DNA of 64,000 nt from Streptomyces lydicus (GCF_000717345.1 NZ_JNZA01000001.1:186001-250000), one strand, 5' to 3'; counted from the first letter of the stretch, positions 16,105 to 25,264 are shown. Program-made: numbers and translations. Notes: generated by a model from the letters alone, not told the origin.

Positions 16105-17721
16105 TCAGTCCGTGGAACGGTCCGTCTCGGTGCGGGACTTGGCGGATGCGGGGCGCCACGGGCGGGTCAGGGCCGTGAGGGTGAGCGCGGCGACTCCTGC
16201 CAGGCAGAGCCAGGCGAAGAGGTCGCCGATCCGGTCGTAGAGGGTGGTGGCGCCGTGCGTGGGCACGTACGCCACCATGGTCTGTTGACCGGTCGTGAAG
16301 TAGTCGGTGGTGGCGAGTACCCGGCCCTTGTTGTCGTAAGCCGTCGAGACGCCTTCCGCGTCCTGACGCACCAGCGCGTAGCCTCCCTCGATGGCGCGCA
16401 GGCTCGCCTTCATGGTGTGCGCGCCGCCGTATTCCTTCCAGTCGTGAGAGGGAACGAGCATGATGTCGGCCCTGGTCCGCATCATGGCGGGGAAGTCGGC
16501 GTCGTAGCAGATGACATCGGCGATCCGGCCGTACGGGGTGTCGGCGACGGGCACACGGCCGTCACCGGGGGTGAACTTCTCCGAGCCGGGGATGGGATGC
16601 GCCTTCTGGTAGGTCCACAGCACCTTTCCGTGGGGGTCGATGAGGATCGCCTCGTCCCGGCCGTAGGCGGGGGCGGTGGTGCTGTAGACGCGGAGACCGA
16701 TCTCCAGATAGATGCCTGACCTGCGGGCCTGCTCCTGTGCCGCCGCGATGGCGTCGGACCTGTGGGCCTCCTGGGTCTTGACGGCCTCCTCCGGCCAGAC
16801 CACGATCTTCGCTCCGGCGGCGGCCTCGCGTCGGGTGGCGGCGAGCAGGTCGTTCTCGACGGCGGTCATCGCGGGCCGCACCGTCGATGCGGGAGCGGCA
16901 GCGATGCCGGCCGCTCCGCCGGTGATCCGGCGGAGCGTGGTCGCGAGTTCATCGGTCACGGCCCGGCCAGGGCTCACCCCGGCGATCCGCACGGTCGTGC
17001 TCGGGGCCGGGCTGAAGGCGAGCCGGGCGCCGCCCGCGAGCACGACGGCCAGCAGGACCGCCCCGTAGACCAGGCCGCCGCGCCATGAAGGCCGTTCCCA
17101 GATCCGGTTGACGGTACTGGCGAAGTACGCGATCAGGAATCCGATCCCGTACGAACCGGTGACCGAAATGATCTGCAGGAGTGGCAGGTCACCGTACTGG
17201 GTGACGGCCAGCGAACCGTAGGCCGTACCGAACGGCGACAGCACGGTGATCAGGAACTCGCCGCCCGCGACAGCGGCCGGAAAGACGCAAGCCGCCACCG
17301 CGGGGCGCAGCCGGCCGACCAGCAGCCGGTCGGCCAGGAACGGCAGCGTCTGCACGGCGGCGAGGGCAGCCGCGCCCGCCGCGGTCACGGGGTTGAGGCC
17401 GATCGCCGAGTCCTGGATCCAGAAGACGGCGGCGGCGACGTGCGCCAGCAAGATCCACAGTGCCCCGGTCCCCACGCCGCTGAGGCGGGTGAAACGCAGC
17501 AGGAGCACGGGGAAGATCCACGCCGCTGCGGCGATGTCCCATCGGCCGCCCACCGCGAACAGCATCGTGCCGGTGCCGAGCAGCAGGAGGAGTATCCGCA
17601 CGGCGGGCGCCGCCCCTCTGTGATGCCTGGGAGGGTTACTCGCGTTCTTCGCGCCACGCTGAGGCCGCGCCGTCGGACCGGTCTGCCCGACAGGGGGTGT
17701 TGACACCGGGATGTTCGTCAT
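16105..17721 (-). CDS. apolipoprotein N-acyltransferase-like membrane nitrilase
   Basis: A 538-residue protein with about six N-terminal membrane segments, a carbon-nitrogen hydrolase domain (about 265-500) and a final C-terminal membrane segment, the Lnt layout. The nitrilase triad is present: Glu in VVWPEEAVK, Lys in WTYQKAHPIPGSE and Cys in DVICYDADFP. Lnt adds the third acyl chain to lipoproteins at the outer face of the membrane. The ATG at 17721 is chosen because the earlier frame lacks a site. The N-terminal 40 residues are Pro/Arg-rich and cytoplasmic. It is divergent from the two-component system by 137 bp. Streptomyces often carries two Lnt homologues; whether this is the main one cannot be told. 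Confidence 0.85.
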   Translation of the reverse strand: MTNIPVSTPPVGQTGPTARPQRGAKNASNPPRHHRGAAPAVRILLLLLGTGTMLFAVGGRWDIAAAAWIFPVLLLRFTRLSGVGTGALWILLAHVAAAVFWIQDSAIGLNPVTAAGAAALAAVQTLPFLADRLLVGRLRPAVAACVFPAAVAGGEFLITVLSPFGTAYGSLAVTQYGDLPLLQIISVTGSYGIGFLIAYFASTVNRIWERPSWRGGLVYGAVLLAVVLAGGARLAFSPAPSTTVRIAGVSPGRAVTDELATTLRRITGGAAGIAAAPASTVRPAMTAVENDLLAATRREAAAGAKIVVWPEEAVKTQEAHRSDAIAAAQEQARRSGIYLEIGLRVYSTTAPAYGRDEAILIDPHGKVLWTYQKAHPIPGSEKFTPGDGRVPVADTPYGRIADVICYDADFPAMMRTRADIMLVPSHDWKEYGGAHTMKASLRAIEGGYALVRQDAEGVSTAYDNKGRVLATTDYFTTGQQTMVAYVPTHGATTLYDRIGDLFAWLCLAGVAALTLTALTRPWRPASAKSRTETDRSTD

Positions 17722-17858
17722 GGAAAAGACGCTAGGAGGGGGCAGGTGCGCAGCGCCTCGGTCGCTGTGGCGATCTCCGGGGAGGCCGCGCAACTATCGA
17801 TGCGCCCCTGACGGATGATCCGCCGAGCCCTCGTCTTCCTCTAGCCTGACGAACTGAA

Positions 17859-19115
17859 ATGATCACTACGATGTGTGCCGCGCCGCGAGCCGTGCGGCGA
17901 TGGATGGCCGACCGGCCGCGTCTGACGGATGCGGCCCTGGGCGGTGGCATCACGCTGTTCGATGTGGTCACGGTGCTGGACCGCTCACCGGAGCCGGGCG
18001 CCTGGGGAGTGGCGCTGTGGGGCATGCAGACCGTTCCGCTGCTGTGCAGGCGGACGCGTCCCTGCACAGTCCTGGCGGCGATGACCGGCCTCTACGTGGT
18101 CTTCCAGATACTCAGCCCGATCCACGGCCGGATACCCGGCCCCTTCCTGCTGGTGATCGGCGTGTACGGCGTTGCCCGTTACGCGACGGCCTCGGCGAGC
18201 GTGCCGGGGACGGTGCTGTGCCTCGCGTCCACCTCCGCTGCCGACGCCCTCACCGGGCACTGGCAGAGCCCCCGGCTCGGATCGCTGGAGCCGATCAGCG
18301 CCACGACGTTCGTCGTCTTCTTCACCCTTGCCTGGACCCTGGGGTACGGCCGGCGCAGGATCGACGCCCATGCCGCACGCCTGCGGGACCTCAATCGGCG
18401 TCTGCGGGCCGAGCAGGAGCGCAACGCCCGGCAAGCGGTGGTCACCGAACGGGCCCGCATCGCCCGGGACCTGCACGATGTGGTCGCCCACCACGTGAGC
18501 GCGATCGCCGTTCTGGCGCGAGCCACCGAGGAAGGCTTGGTGAGCGGCGTCCCACCCACGGTGGAGGCTGCAGAAGGCGCGGAGGCCAGGAAGAGTGTCG
18601 GGCTCATCGCGCGGACAGCCGACACCGCGCTCATCGAGATGCGGCGCCTCCTCGGACTGCTGTCCTTCCGGGACCAAGGGCTCGCGCCCGAACCGTCCTT
18701 GTCCTCGGAACACCTTGAGCCACTCATCGGCGCCGCGACATCTGCCGGTTGCCGGGTGACGTACGTGTCGGACCTCCAGGCACGGACCGATCCGTCCGCC
18801 GGCCTGCTGATCTCCGGCTACCGGATCATCCAGGAAGCACTGACGAACGTGATCAAGCACGCCGGGCCCGTCAGCGTGCGGGTCACCGTACGCGGAGACG
18901 ACTCCCACCTCACGATCGCGGTCGAGAACGACCCGGCACCACCGGGCCACCGGCCCGTCCCCGGCAGCGGCCGGGGACTCGTCGGCATGCGCGAACGTGT
19001 GGCGGCCTTCGACGGCGTGCTGCGGGCCGGGCCACGCGAGGACGGCGGCTGGCGGCTGTACGCCGTCCTGTCCGCGCAGGCATCTCAACCGGCGGAGGAG
19101 AACGAGAGCGTATGA
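17859..19115 (+). CDS. NarL-type sensor histidine kinase
   Basis: A 418-residue membrane sensor kinase. The N-terminal about 165 residues hold four or five membrane segments with little extracellular sequence. A coiled coil (LRDLNRRLRAEQERNARQAV) leads to the HisKA_3 dimerisation helix with the phospho-acceptor His in RARIARDLHDVVAHHVSAIAV (residue about 206). The ATPase domain follows (YRIIQEALTNVIKHAG N-box, GSGRGLVGMRERV G-box). Start: ATG 17859. The stop overlaps the response regulator start by 4 bp (ATGA), so they form a coupled pair. The signal is unknown; intramembrane-sensing kinases of this shape often respond to cell-envelope stress. Confidence 0.92.
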   Translation: MITTMCAAPRAVRRWMADRPRLTDAALGGGITLFDVVTVLDRSPEPGAWGVALWGMQTVPLLCRRTRPCTVLAAMTGLYVVFQILSPIHGRIPGPFLLVIGVYGVARYATASASVPGTVLCLASTSAADALTGHWQSPRLGSLEPISATTFVVFFTLAWTLGYGRRRIDAHAARLRDLNRRLRAEQERNARQAVVTERARIARDLHDVVAHHVSAIAVLARATEEGLVSGVPPTVEAAEGAEARKSVGLIARTADTALIEMRRLLGLLSFRDQGLAPEPSLSSEHLEPLIGAATSAGCRVTYVSDLQARTDPSAGLLISGYRIIQEALTNVIKHAGPVSVRVTVRGDDSHLTIAVENDPAPPGHRPVPGSGRGLVGMRERVAAFDGVLRAGPREDGGWRLYAVLSAQASQPAEENESV

Positions 19116-19918
19116 CCGTACGCGTACTCCTTGCCGACGACCAGGAGATGGTCCGCACCGCGCTCCGGCTGGTCATCGACCGCCGCGAGGACCTGTCCGT
19201 CGTCGGCGAGTCGTCCGACGGGGAGCAGGCTGTCTCACACGCGATCGAACTCCAGCCGGACGTCGTGCTGATGGACGTCCGTATGCCCGGCATGACCGGC
19301 GTCGAAGCCACGCGGCGCATCACCACCAGCTGGCCTGGACCGGGGCCGGCTCCGCGTGTCCTTGTTCTCACCACATTCGATCTGGACGAATACGTGCACG
19401 CCGCGCTGCGAGCCGGAGCCGCCGGCTTCCTGCTGAAGAACAGCCCTCCCGACCAGCTCACCCATGCCCTTCGCACGGCAGCAGGCGGGGAGCCCGTCCT
19501 CGCACCGAGCGTCACGCGCCGCCTCATCGACACCGTCACCGCGCTGCCTGCCGCCCTGCTGCCCAACGCCCCCGTTCCCCCCGACCCGGCACCGCGTGAG
19601 GGCAGACAGGAAGACGGGCTGGACCGGCTGGACACCCCGGGCACGCTGAGCGCGCTGACCGAACGCGAACTCCACGTCCTCGTCCTGGTCGCCCGAGGCA
19701 TGTCCAACGCCCGGATCGCCGCGGCCCTCGGCCTCAGCGAGGGGAACGTGAAGAGTCGCGTCAACCGCATCCTCACCCGCCTCGGACTGGAGAACCGTGT
19801 ACAGGCCGCACTCCTCGCCCACCAGGCGGGTCTCACAGGAAGCACCCGGATGACGACCACGCCCGGCCCTCGGCAAGCCACGGCAGACAGCACCGGTGAT
19901 CCCTCGTCTTCCTCTTGA
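19112..19918 (+). CDS. NarL/LuxR-type response regulator
   Basis: A 268-residue response regulator paired with the preceding kinase. The receiver domain is at 1-125 with the acidic pocket in LLADDQEM, phospho-acceptor Asp55 in VVLMDVRMPG, and the conserved Thr and Lys in VLTTFDLDEYV and GFLLKNSPP. After a Pro-rich linker (about 150-185) comes a LuxR helix-turn-helix (TERELHVLVLVARGMSNARIAAALGLSEGNVKSRVNRIL). A low-complexity Thr/Ser tail ends the protein. The interdomain linker is longer than in most NarL members. It overlaps the kinase by 4 bp. Targets are unknown; the divergent lnt-like gene is the nearest candidate. Confidence 0.93.
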   Translation: MTVRVLLADDQEMVRTALRLVIDRREDLSVVGESSDGEQAVSHAIELQPDVVLMDVRMPGMTGVEATRRITTSWPGPGPAPRVLVLTTFDLDEYVHAALRAGAAGFLLKNSPPDQLTHALRTAAGGEPVLAPSVTRRLIDTVTALPAALLPNAPVPPDPAPREGRQEDGLDRLDTPGTLSALTERELHVLVLVARGMSNARIAAALGLSEGNVKSRVNRILTRLGLENRVQAALLAHQAGLTGSTRMTTTPGPRQATADSTGDPSSSS

Positions 19919-20022
19919 CCGCCAACTTCCGGTGTGCGGTGCTGCCGTGGAAGGGCTCTCTGCGTGCGTGCACCATGGTGGCGTCCAGGTCCCGCGGGCG
20001 CGGGCACGACTCCTCCGTGCGC

Positions 20023-21219
20023 TTACCGCCGGGCACGTTCACGGTAGTCGCGGAGCGTGATGTTCTCCGCGGCCTTGCGGGCGATCTTGGAGGCCATGTT
20101 CTTGCCCGGCAGGTACGGCATGACCTTGTAATAGCGGTTGAGGAGCGTGGCCAGGGCGCGGTTGCCGGGGACCATCAGCCTGGCGACGCCGTCACCCATC
20201 TTCTGGCAGCCCACGGCGTACTCGCGCATCTCCTCCTCGTACCGCTCGAACGCGACGCGGTGGTCGCCGCGCGCGGCGGCCAGCTCGCCCGCCAGGACGT
20301 ACGCGCCGACCAGAGCGAGACCCGACCCCATGCCCGACAGGGAGGACGGGCAGTAGGCGGCGTCGCCGATCAAGGCGACCCGGCCGCGGGACCAGGTGTC
20401 CATGTGGACCTGGCCGACCGAGTCGAAGTAGAAGTCCGGCGCGTACCGCATGTCCTGGAGCAGCCGGTCGCTCTCCCAACCGTTGCCGGCGAAGGTCTCG
20501 GCGAGGAGGGCCTGTTGCCGCGCCACGTCACGGCGGTCCACATCCAGTTGCGGCGCGGCGAAGTAGAAGACGGCCCTGGCTTCGGCGTTGTGGCGGGCGC
20601 TGTGCAGCGCGACGAGCTTGCCCGCGGTGCGGTAGGCGTGCCCGGTGTGGTCGAGCCCGAGGTGGTTGGCGGTGGTGAAGATCGCGCAGTGCACGCCCAG
20701 GTGCTTCACGAACTCTTCCTCCGGACCGAACGCCAGGCGGCGGGTGGTGGAGTGCAGCCCGTCCGCGCCGATCACCAGGTCGAACCGGCGCGGCGCGCCG
20801 TGCTCGAAGGACACCGTCACGCCCTGGGCGTCCTCGGTGAGTGAGGTGATGGAGTCGCCGAAGACGTACTCGGTGTGCTGTCTGGTGGCGTCGTACAGGA
20901 TCCGGGCCAGATCGCCCCGGAGGATCTCGATGTCCCCGGCGAACAGGTCCGCGGGCAGCTCGGCCTGCGGCTTGCCCGCGCTGTTGACGTAGGACATCGA
21001 GCCCGTGCCCGTCCGGACGCGCTCGAGGTCGGCCAGGATGCCCATGCGGCGCAGGACCGTCAGGTGGGCCTCGCCGCGGAAGTCGACGGCGTAGCCGCCG
21101 TCGCGGAGCGCGGGGGCGCGCTCCACGATGGTGGCCTGGAAGCCGTGCCGGTGGAGCCAGTAGGCGAGCGCGGGGCCGGCGACGGAGGCGCCGGAGATCA
21201 GTACCTTGAGGTTCGTCAT
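20023..21219 (-). CDS. FAD-dependent aromatic-type monooxygenase, last gene of the SARP module
   Basis: A 398-residue single-component flavin monooxygenase. It has the FAD Rossmann motif at the N-terminus (ISGASVAGPALAYWLHRHG; the usual GxGxxG has Ser at the second Gly), the middle DG motif (DLVIGADGLHSTTRR) and the C-terminal GD motif (VALIGDAAYCPSSLSGMGSGLA). The family hydroxylates aromatic or polyketide-like substrates with NAD(P)H. It starts 71 bp after the SARP regulator. Three direct repeats of CGGTGAGC at exactly 11-bp period lie 22-52 bp before its ATG, with a TAGAAG -10-like hexamer 7 bp after the last repeat. The mRNA would therefore be almost leaderless, and the gene is very likely activated by that SARP. 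Confidence 0.88.
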   Translation of the reverse strand: MTNLKVLISGASVAGPALAYWLHRHGFQATIVERAPALRDGGYAVDFRGEAHLTVLRRMGILADLERVRTGTGSMSYVNSAGKPQAELPADLFAGDIEILRGDLARILYDATRQHTEYVFGDSITSLTEDAQGVTVSFEHGAPRRFDLVIGADGLHSTTRRLAFGPEEEFVKHLGVHCAIFTTANHLGLDHTGHAYRTAGKLVALHSARHNAEARAVFYFAAPQLDVDRRDVARQQALLAETFAGNGWESDRLLQDMRYAPDFYFDSVGQVHMDTWSRGRVALIGDAAYCPSSLSGMGSGLALVGAYVLAGELAAARGDHRVAFERYEEEMREYAVGCQKMGDGVARLMVPGNRALATLLNRYYKVMPYLPGKNMASKIARKAAENITLRDYRERARR

Positions 21220-21241
21220 GCCTCAGACCTTCTACGGGAGC

Positions 21242-21271
21242 GCTCACCGCGGGCTCACCGTGCGCTCACCG
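21242..21271 (-). promoter_or_regulatory. SARP-type triple direct repeat upstream of the monooxygenase
   Basis: On the minus strand CGGTGAGC occurs at 21271-21264, 21260-21253 and 21249-21242, an exact 11-bp period, one helical turn, as in SARP binding sites. A fourth copy lies at 21295-21288, overlapping the SARP stop codon. A candidate -10, TAGAAG, is at 21234-21229. Confidence 0.8.
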
Positions 21272-21289
21272 CGGAGGAGCGACCGCGGC

Positions 21290-24208
21290 TCACCGGTCCG
21301 CGGCCACCGCCTCAAGGACGGACTCCACGGCCCTCTCGGACAACCCCAGCATGCGCAGCACCTCCGGGGCGTGTGCCCCGACCGTGTCGGCGACCTCGGC
21401 GGCCTGCCGGTAGTACGTGCGCGCCTCCGTGTGGTGGCTCCGGGCCGCGGCGACGCGGCCGAGGCCGATGAGCGTACGCACCCGGGGCCCCAGACTCTTG
21501 ATCCAGTGCGGATCGTTCCGCTCCAGCGCCTCGCTGTACAGCCGTTCCGCCTCCGCCAGGTCGCCCTCCTCCAGGGCGATGTCGCCGAGCCCGCGCAGCG
21601 CAGCCGCCAGGTAGGTGGAGCTGCCGGCGCGGCGGGCGAGCGCGGCGGCGTTCGCATAGGCGTTACGGGCACCCGCCGGGTCGTCCCCGGCCAGGTGATC
21701 GCCCCGGTTGACCAGCAGGTCGGCGCTGTCCTCCAGGGCGCCGAGCCGTTCGGTGAGCACCAGGGCCTCGTCGGTCAGCGCGACCGCACGCGTCCGGTCA
21801 CCGCGCGCACCGGCCACGCCGGCCAGCGTGTCCAGGACCAGCGCGATGCCCCAGCGGTCGCCGAGCGAACGGAATTCCTCCAGGGCCTGACCGAAGGCGT
21901 CCTCGGCCGCCGCGGGATCCCGCCGGCCGAGGTGCCCGAACCCCGACACGTAGTGGGCGGCGGCCCGCGCCCACGGCTCGGGACAGTCGCGCTGGGACGA
22001 GACGAGCGCGAAGGCACTCTGCGGGTCCGGTCCGCCCGCGTTCCGCATCATCCACAGCAGCAGGACGACCGGGTAGCGGCCCGACCGGTCGCCGGGCCAC
22101 GCGGCCGCCAGCGCCTTGCCGGCCGTCGCACGGTGCCGCTGCCACACCTGCTCCCCGGCTTCGCCAGTGGCCGACGCCGCGCCGGCGAGCAGCACGCACG
22201 TCGCGTACTCCTCGCCGAGCCCGTCGGGGGCCGCCTCGCCCACCGATGCGAGCAGCGCGATCGCCAGAGGCGCGACTGACGCGGACGCGCCCCGGATCCA
22301 CAGGTAGTTGAACGCCGCGGCGAGCAGCTCGAAGGCCGTCTCCACCGCCGGCTCCTCGACTGCCCAGCGCAGCGCCGCCAGGAGGTCACCGTGCTCGGCG
22401 GCAACCACGGGCAGCCACTCCAGCTGCTCGGCCCGCCGCAGATGCGGGTCGGCCGTGCGCAGGAGCTCCAGCAGACGCTGGGCGTGGGCGCGCCGCACGG
22501 ACTCGCGTTCGCCCGCCGCGTCGAGCCGTTCGGCACCGTACGCGCGGATCGTCTCCAGCATCCGGTAGCGGCCGCCCGCGACCTCCAGCAGCGACTTGTC
22601 GGCCAGCGCCTCCAGCGTCTCACCGTCGGTGCCGCACACCCGAAGCGCGGACCGGGCCGTCGCGCCCCCGGCGAAGACCGTGAACCGGCGCGCGGCCCGC
22701 TGCTCGGGCTCGGAGAGCAGGTCCCAGCTCCAGGCGACCACCGAGCGCAGCGTGCGGTGCCGCTCGTCCGCCGTGCGGTTGCCGCGGGCGCCGACGGCGA
22801 GCAGATCGTCCAGCCGCCCCGCCAGGTCGTCGATGTCCAGGGTGCGCGACCGCGCCGCCGCGAGCTCGATGGCCAGCGGCAGGTCGTCGAGCGCCGCGCA
22901 GATCCGCCGCACGACCTCGGGGTCGGCGGTGAAGCCGCGCCGCACGGCACCGGCCCGCTCGGTGAACAGCCGTACGGCCGCGTCCTCGTCGAGCGGCCGC
23001 ACGGGGAAGAGGTGCTCGCCGATGATGCCGAGCGGCTCCCGGCTCGTCGCCAGCACCCGCAGCCGCGGGCAGGTCGCCAGCAGCCGCGCCGCCAGCCTGG
23101 CGACCTCGTCGACAAGGTGCTCGCAGTTGTCCAGGACGAGCAGCAGCACTTGGTCGGACAGCGCCGCGATCAGACGATCGACCGGTGCCTTCGCGCCGCC
23201 GTCCATCTGGAGCCCGTTCTCGCGCAGGCCGAGCGCGCCCAGCAGGGCATGCGGCAGGCCGGCGCCGTCGCGCAACGGTGCCAGCTCCACAAAGCACACC
23301 TGGTCCGGGGTGCCCCCGACGCCCGCGACCTCGACCGACAGCCGGGTCTTGCCGACGCCGCCGGGCCCGAGGAGGGTGACCAACCGGGCCACCCGCAACG
23401 TCTCGGCGACCTCGGTCACCTCATCGGCGCGACCCACGAAGCTCGTCAGCTGGGCGGGCGGCGCGGCGGGCGACGGCGTCGGATCGGTGCTCAGCAACTC
23501 CCGGTGCAGCGCCGTCAGTTCGGCCGAGGGGTCGGCGCCCAGCTCGTCGGCCAGGTGCCGCCGGGTCTCCTCGAACACCACCAGCGCCTCGGCCTGCCCG
23601 CCCTCGGCGAACAGCGCCCGCATCAGCAGCCCCGCCAGCCGTTCCCGTAGTGGATGGCGGCCGACCAATTCGCGCAGCTCAGGTACGACCGCCCGGTGCT
23701 CGCCGAGCCGCAGCCCCGCTTCGATACGGTCTTCGAGTGCCCCGAGCCGGCGCTCTTCCAGCCGCACGGCGGCGGCCCGGGCCGTCTCGCTCTCGGGCAG
23801 GTCGGCCAGTGCCGGTCCCCGCCACAGCTCCAGCGCCTCGCGCAACAGTACGACCGCCCGACCGGCGTCGCCGTCGGCGAGCGCCGCACGGCCCTCCCCG
23901 GCCAAGCGCTCGAACCGGGAGGTGTCCACGGCGTCCGGATCGACCACGATCCGGTACCCCGCGCCGGCCCGTTCGATCGCGGCCCCGGCGCCCAGTGAGG
24001 TACGGAGCCTGGACACCTGGGACTGCAGCGAATGTGCCGAGAGCGCCCCGGCGGGGTCGATCTCGTCGGCCAGCCGGTCCGTCGAGACGACTTCGCCGGG
24101 GCGCACCAGCAGCAGGGCCAGCAGTGCCCGCCGGGCCGGTCCGCCCAACGGGACCTCGTTGCCGTCGCCGTGCCATGCTCGGGTCTCGCCGAGGATTCCG
24201 AACTGCAT
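21290..24208 (-). CDS. large SARP/AfsR-family regulator with NB-ARC and TPR domains
   Basis: A 972-residue transcriptional activator. Residues about 15-90 are an OmpR-like winged helix (DRLADEIDPAGALSAHSLQS region) and 95-240 the bacterial transcriptional activation domain. An NTPase of the AfsR/NB-ARC type follows from about 255 with P-loop GPGGVGKT (281-288) and Walker B (VLLLVLDNCEHL). The C-terminal 400 residues are helical repeats of TPR character (SVAPLAIALLASVGEAA, DDPAGARNAYANAAALARRAG). Such regulators switch on secondary-metabolism or stress genes. It lies 28 bp after the SDR gene, so both are probably one transcript. Identical repeats before the SDR and before the monooxygenase suggest it drives its own operon and the next gene. 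Confidence 0.92.
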   Translation of the reverse strand: MQFGILGETRAWHGDGNEVPLGGPARRALLALLLVRPGEVVSTDRLADEIDPAGALSAHSLQSQVSRLRTSLGAGAAIERAGAGYRIVVDPDAVDTSRFERLAGEGRAALADGDAGRAVVLLREALELWRGPALADLPESETARAAAVRLEERRLGALEDRIEAGLRLGEHRAVVPELRELVGRHPLRERLAGLLMRALFAEGGQAEALVVFEETRRHLADELGADPSAELTALHRELLSTDPTPSPAAPPAQLTSFVGRADEVTEVAETLRVARLVTLLGPGGVGKTRLSVEVAGVGGTPDQVCFVELAPLRDGAGLPHALLGALGLRENGLQMDGGAKAPVDRLIAALSDQVLLLVLDNCEHLVDEVARLAARLLATCPRLRVLATSREPLGIIGEHLFPVRPLDEDAAVRLFTERAGAVRRGFTADPEVVRRICAALDDLPLAIELAAARSRTLDIDDLAGRLDDLLAVGARGNRTADERHRTLRSVVAWSWDLLSEPEQRAARRFTVFAGGATARSALRVCGTDGETLEALADKSLLEVAGGRYRMLETIRAYGAERLDAAGERESVRRAHAQRLLELLRTADPHLRRAEQLEWLPVVAAEHGDLLAALRWAVEEPAVETAFELLAAAFNYLWIRGASASVAPLAIALLASVGEAAPDGLGEEYATCVLLAGAASATGEAGEQVWQRHRATAGKALAAAWPGDRSGRYPVVLLLWMMRNAGGPDPQSAFALVSSQRDCPEPWARAAAHYVSGFGHLGRRDPAAAEDAFGQALEEFRSLGDRWGIALVLDTLAGVAGARGDRTRAVALTDEALVLTERLGALEDSADLLVNRGDHLAGDDPAGARNAYANAAALARRAGSSTYLAAALRGLGDIALEEGDLAEAERLYSEALERNDPHWIKSLGPRVRTLIGLGRVAAARSHHTEARTYYRQAAEVADTVGAHAPEVLRMLGLSERAVESVLEAVAADR

Positions 24209-24236
24209 GCCGGCGATTATTCATCGGCGCGAAGGA

Positions 24237-25004
24237 TCATGGGGCAATCGGGCCGAGGAAGGTCCCGCCCGAGACGTCGACGGTCTGACCGGTCACCCAG
24301 CGGCCCTGCGGGCCGGCCAGGAACGCGACGACGTCCGCGACGTCCTCGGGCACGCCCAGCCGCCCCAGCGCGGTGATCGACTCCAGCCCGGCCACCACCT
24401 CGGGGATGGAGGTGTAGCCCGCGGTCATGTCGGTCCGCACGGCACCTGGCGCGACCGTGTTCACCGTGATGCCGCGGCGGCCGAGCTCGTTGGCGAGCGA
24501 CGGCGCCATCGACTCCAGCGCCGCCTTGCTGATCGTGTAGCCGATCTGGGTGGAGACCGCGAACCGGCTGGCCGTGGAGCCCATGTTGATGATGCGTCCG
24601 CCGTCGTTCAGCAGCGCCATCGCGCGCTGGATCACGAAGAACGGGGTGGCGACGTTGATCGCCATCAGCCTGCCGAACTCCTCTTCGGTGACCTGCGAGA
24701 TCGGGTTGCCCGAGCTGATGCCCGCATTGTTGACGAGGATGTCCAGCCCGGCCCCCGCCAGCCCCCCGGTCAGCTCCTTGAACAGCCGCTCCACCGCGCC
24801 GTCCGCGCCGAACCGGGCCCGGATCGCGAACGCCCGGCCGCCCGCTTCCTCGATCCGCCCCACCGTCTCCTCGGCCGCCTGGTCGTTGCCGCCGTAGTGG
24901 ACGGCGACCAGCGCGCCCTCGGCCGCCAGCCGCAGCGCGACCGCCCGGCCGATTCCCCGCGAGCCGCCGGTCACCAGTGCCGTCTTGCCGGTCAGAACGT
25001 TCAT
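24237..25004 (-). CDS. short-chain dehydrogenase/reductase, first gene of the SARP module
   Basis: A 255-residue classical SDR. It has the cofactor motif TGGSRGIG (residues 11-18), NNAG (about 87-90), and the catalytic Ser in the NMGSTAS segment and Tyr/Lys in YTISKAALE. It ends with the GQTVDVSGG block typical of 3-oxoacyl-ACP-reductase-like SDRs. An acidic or neutral residue at the end of strand 2 (HYGGNDQ) fits NADP use, but this is uncertain. ATG 25004 is chosen because AGGGAG is 7 bases upstream and the protein starts at the first strand. It heads the transcript that includes the SARP gene. Three CGGTGAGC repeats lie 66-95 bp upstream. Confidence 0.9.
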   Translation of the reverse strand: MNVLTGKTALVTGGSRGIGRAVALRLAAEGALVAVHYGGNDQAAEETVGRIEEAGGRAFAIRARFGADGAVERLFKELTGGLAGAGLDILVNNAGISSGNPISQVTEEEFGRLMAINVATPFFVIQRAMALLNDGGRIINMGSTASRFAVSTQIGYTISKAALESMAPSLANELGRRGITVNTVAPGAVRTDMTAGYTSIPEVVAGLESITALGRLGVPEDVADVVAFLAGPQGRWVTGQTVDVSGGTFLGPIAP

Positions 25005-25069
25005 CGTCGCTCCCTGTTGGGTGGCCGGTCCGCGGCGGATCCGGCGATGAGCCAACAGTCGCGGCGAGG

Positions 25070-25099
25070 GCTCACCGGGAGCTCACCGCGGGCTCACCG
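25070..25099 (-). promoter_or_regulatory. SARP-type triple direct repeat upstream of the SDR-SARP operon
   Basis: Minus-strand CGGTGAGC at 25099-25092, 25088-25081 and 25077-25070, exactly 11 bp apart. The octamer and period are the same as upstream of the monooxygenase at 21242-21271. No clear -10 hexamer is seen at the usual distance. Confidence 0.78.
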
Positions 25100-25212
25100 G
25101 GGCACGTCGGCGCCGGCAGCCGCAGAGAGCCGGGCATACGCCGAGGCGGACGCCCCACACGAGCCGTAGCCTGCCCCCACCCGCCCAAACCCGTGCGCCC
25201 ACAGCCCTACAT

Positions 25213-25264
25213 CCGAACGACCTCCGAACTACCTTCGAACTTCCTCCGAACTACCTCCGACTGC
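25213..25264. repeat. five tandem 11-bp repeats of CCGAACTACCT type
   Basis: Units start at 25213, 25224, 25235, 25246 and 25257 (CCGAACGACCT, CCGAACTACCT, TCGAACTTCCT, CCGAACTACCT and a decayed last copy), an exact 11-bp period. The array overlaps the 3' end of the phosphatase gene and lies about 115 bp beyond the CGGTGAGC array. It could be a second protein-binding array for the SDR promoter or a simple tandem repeat. Confidence 0.6.
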
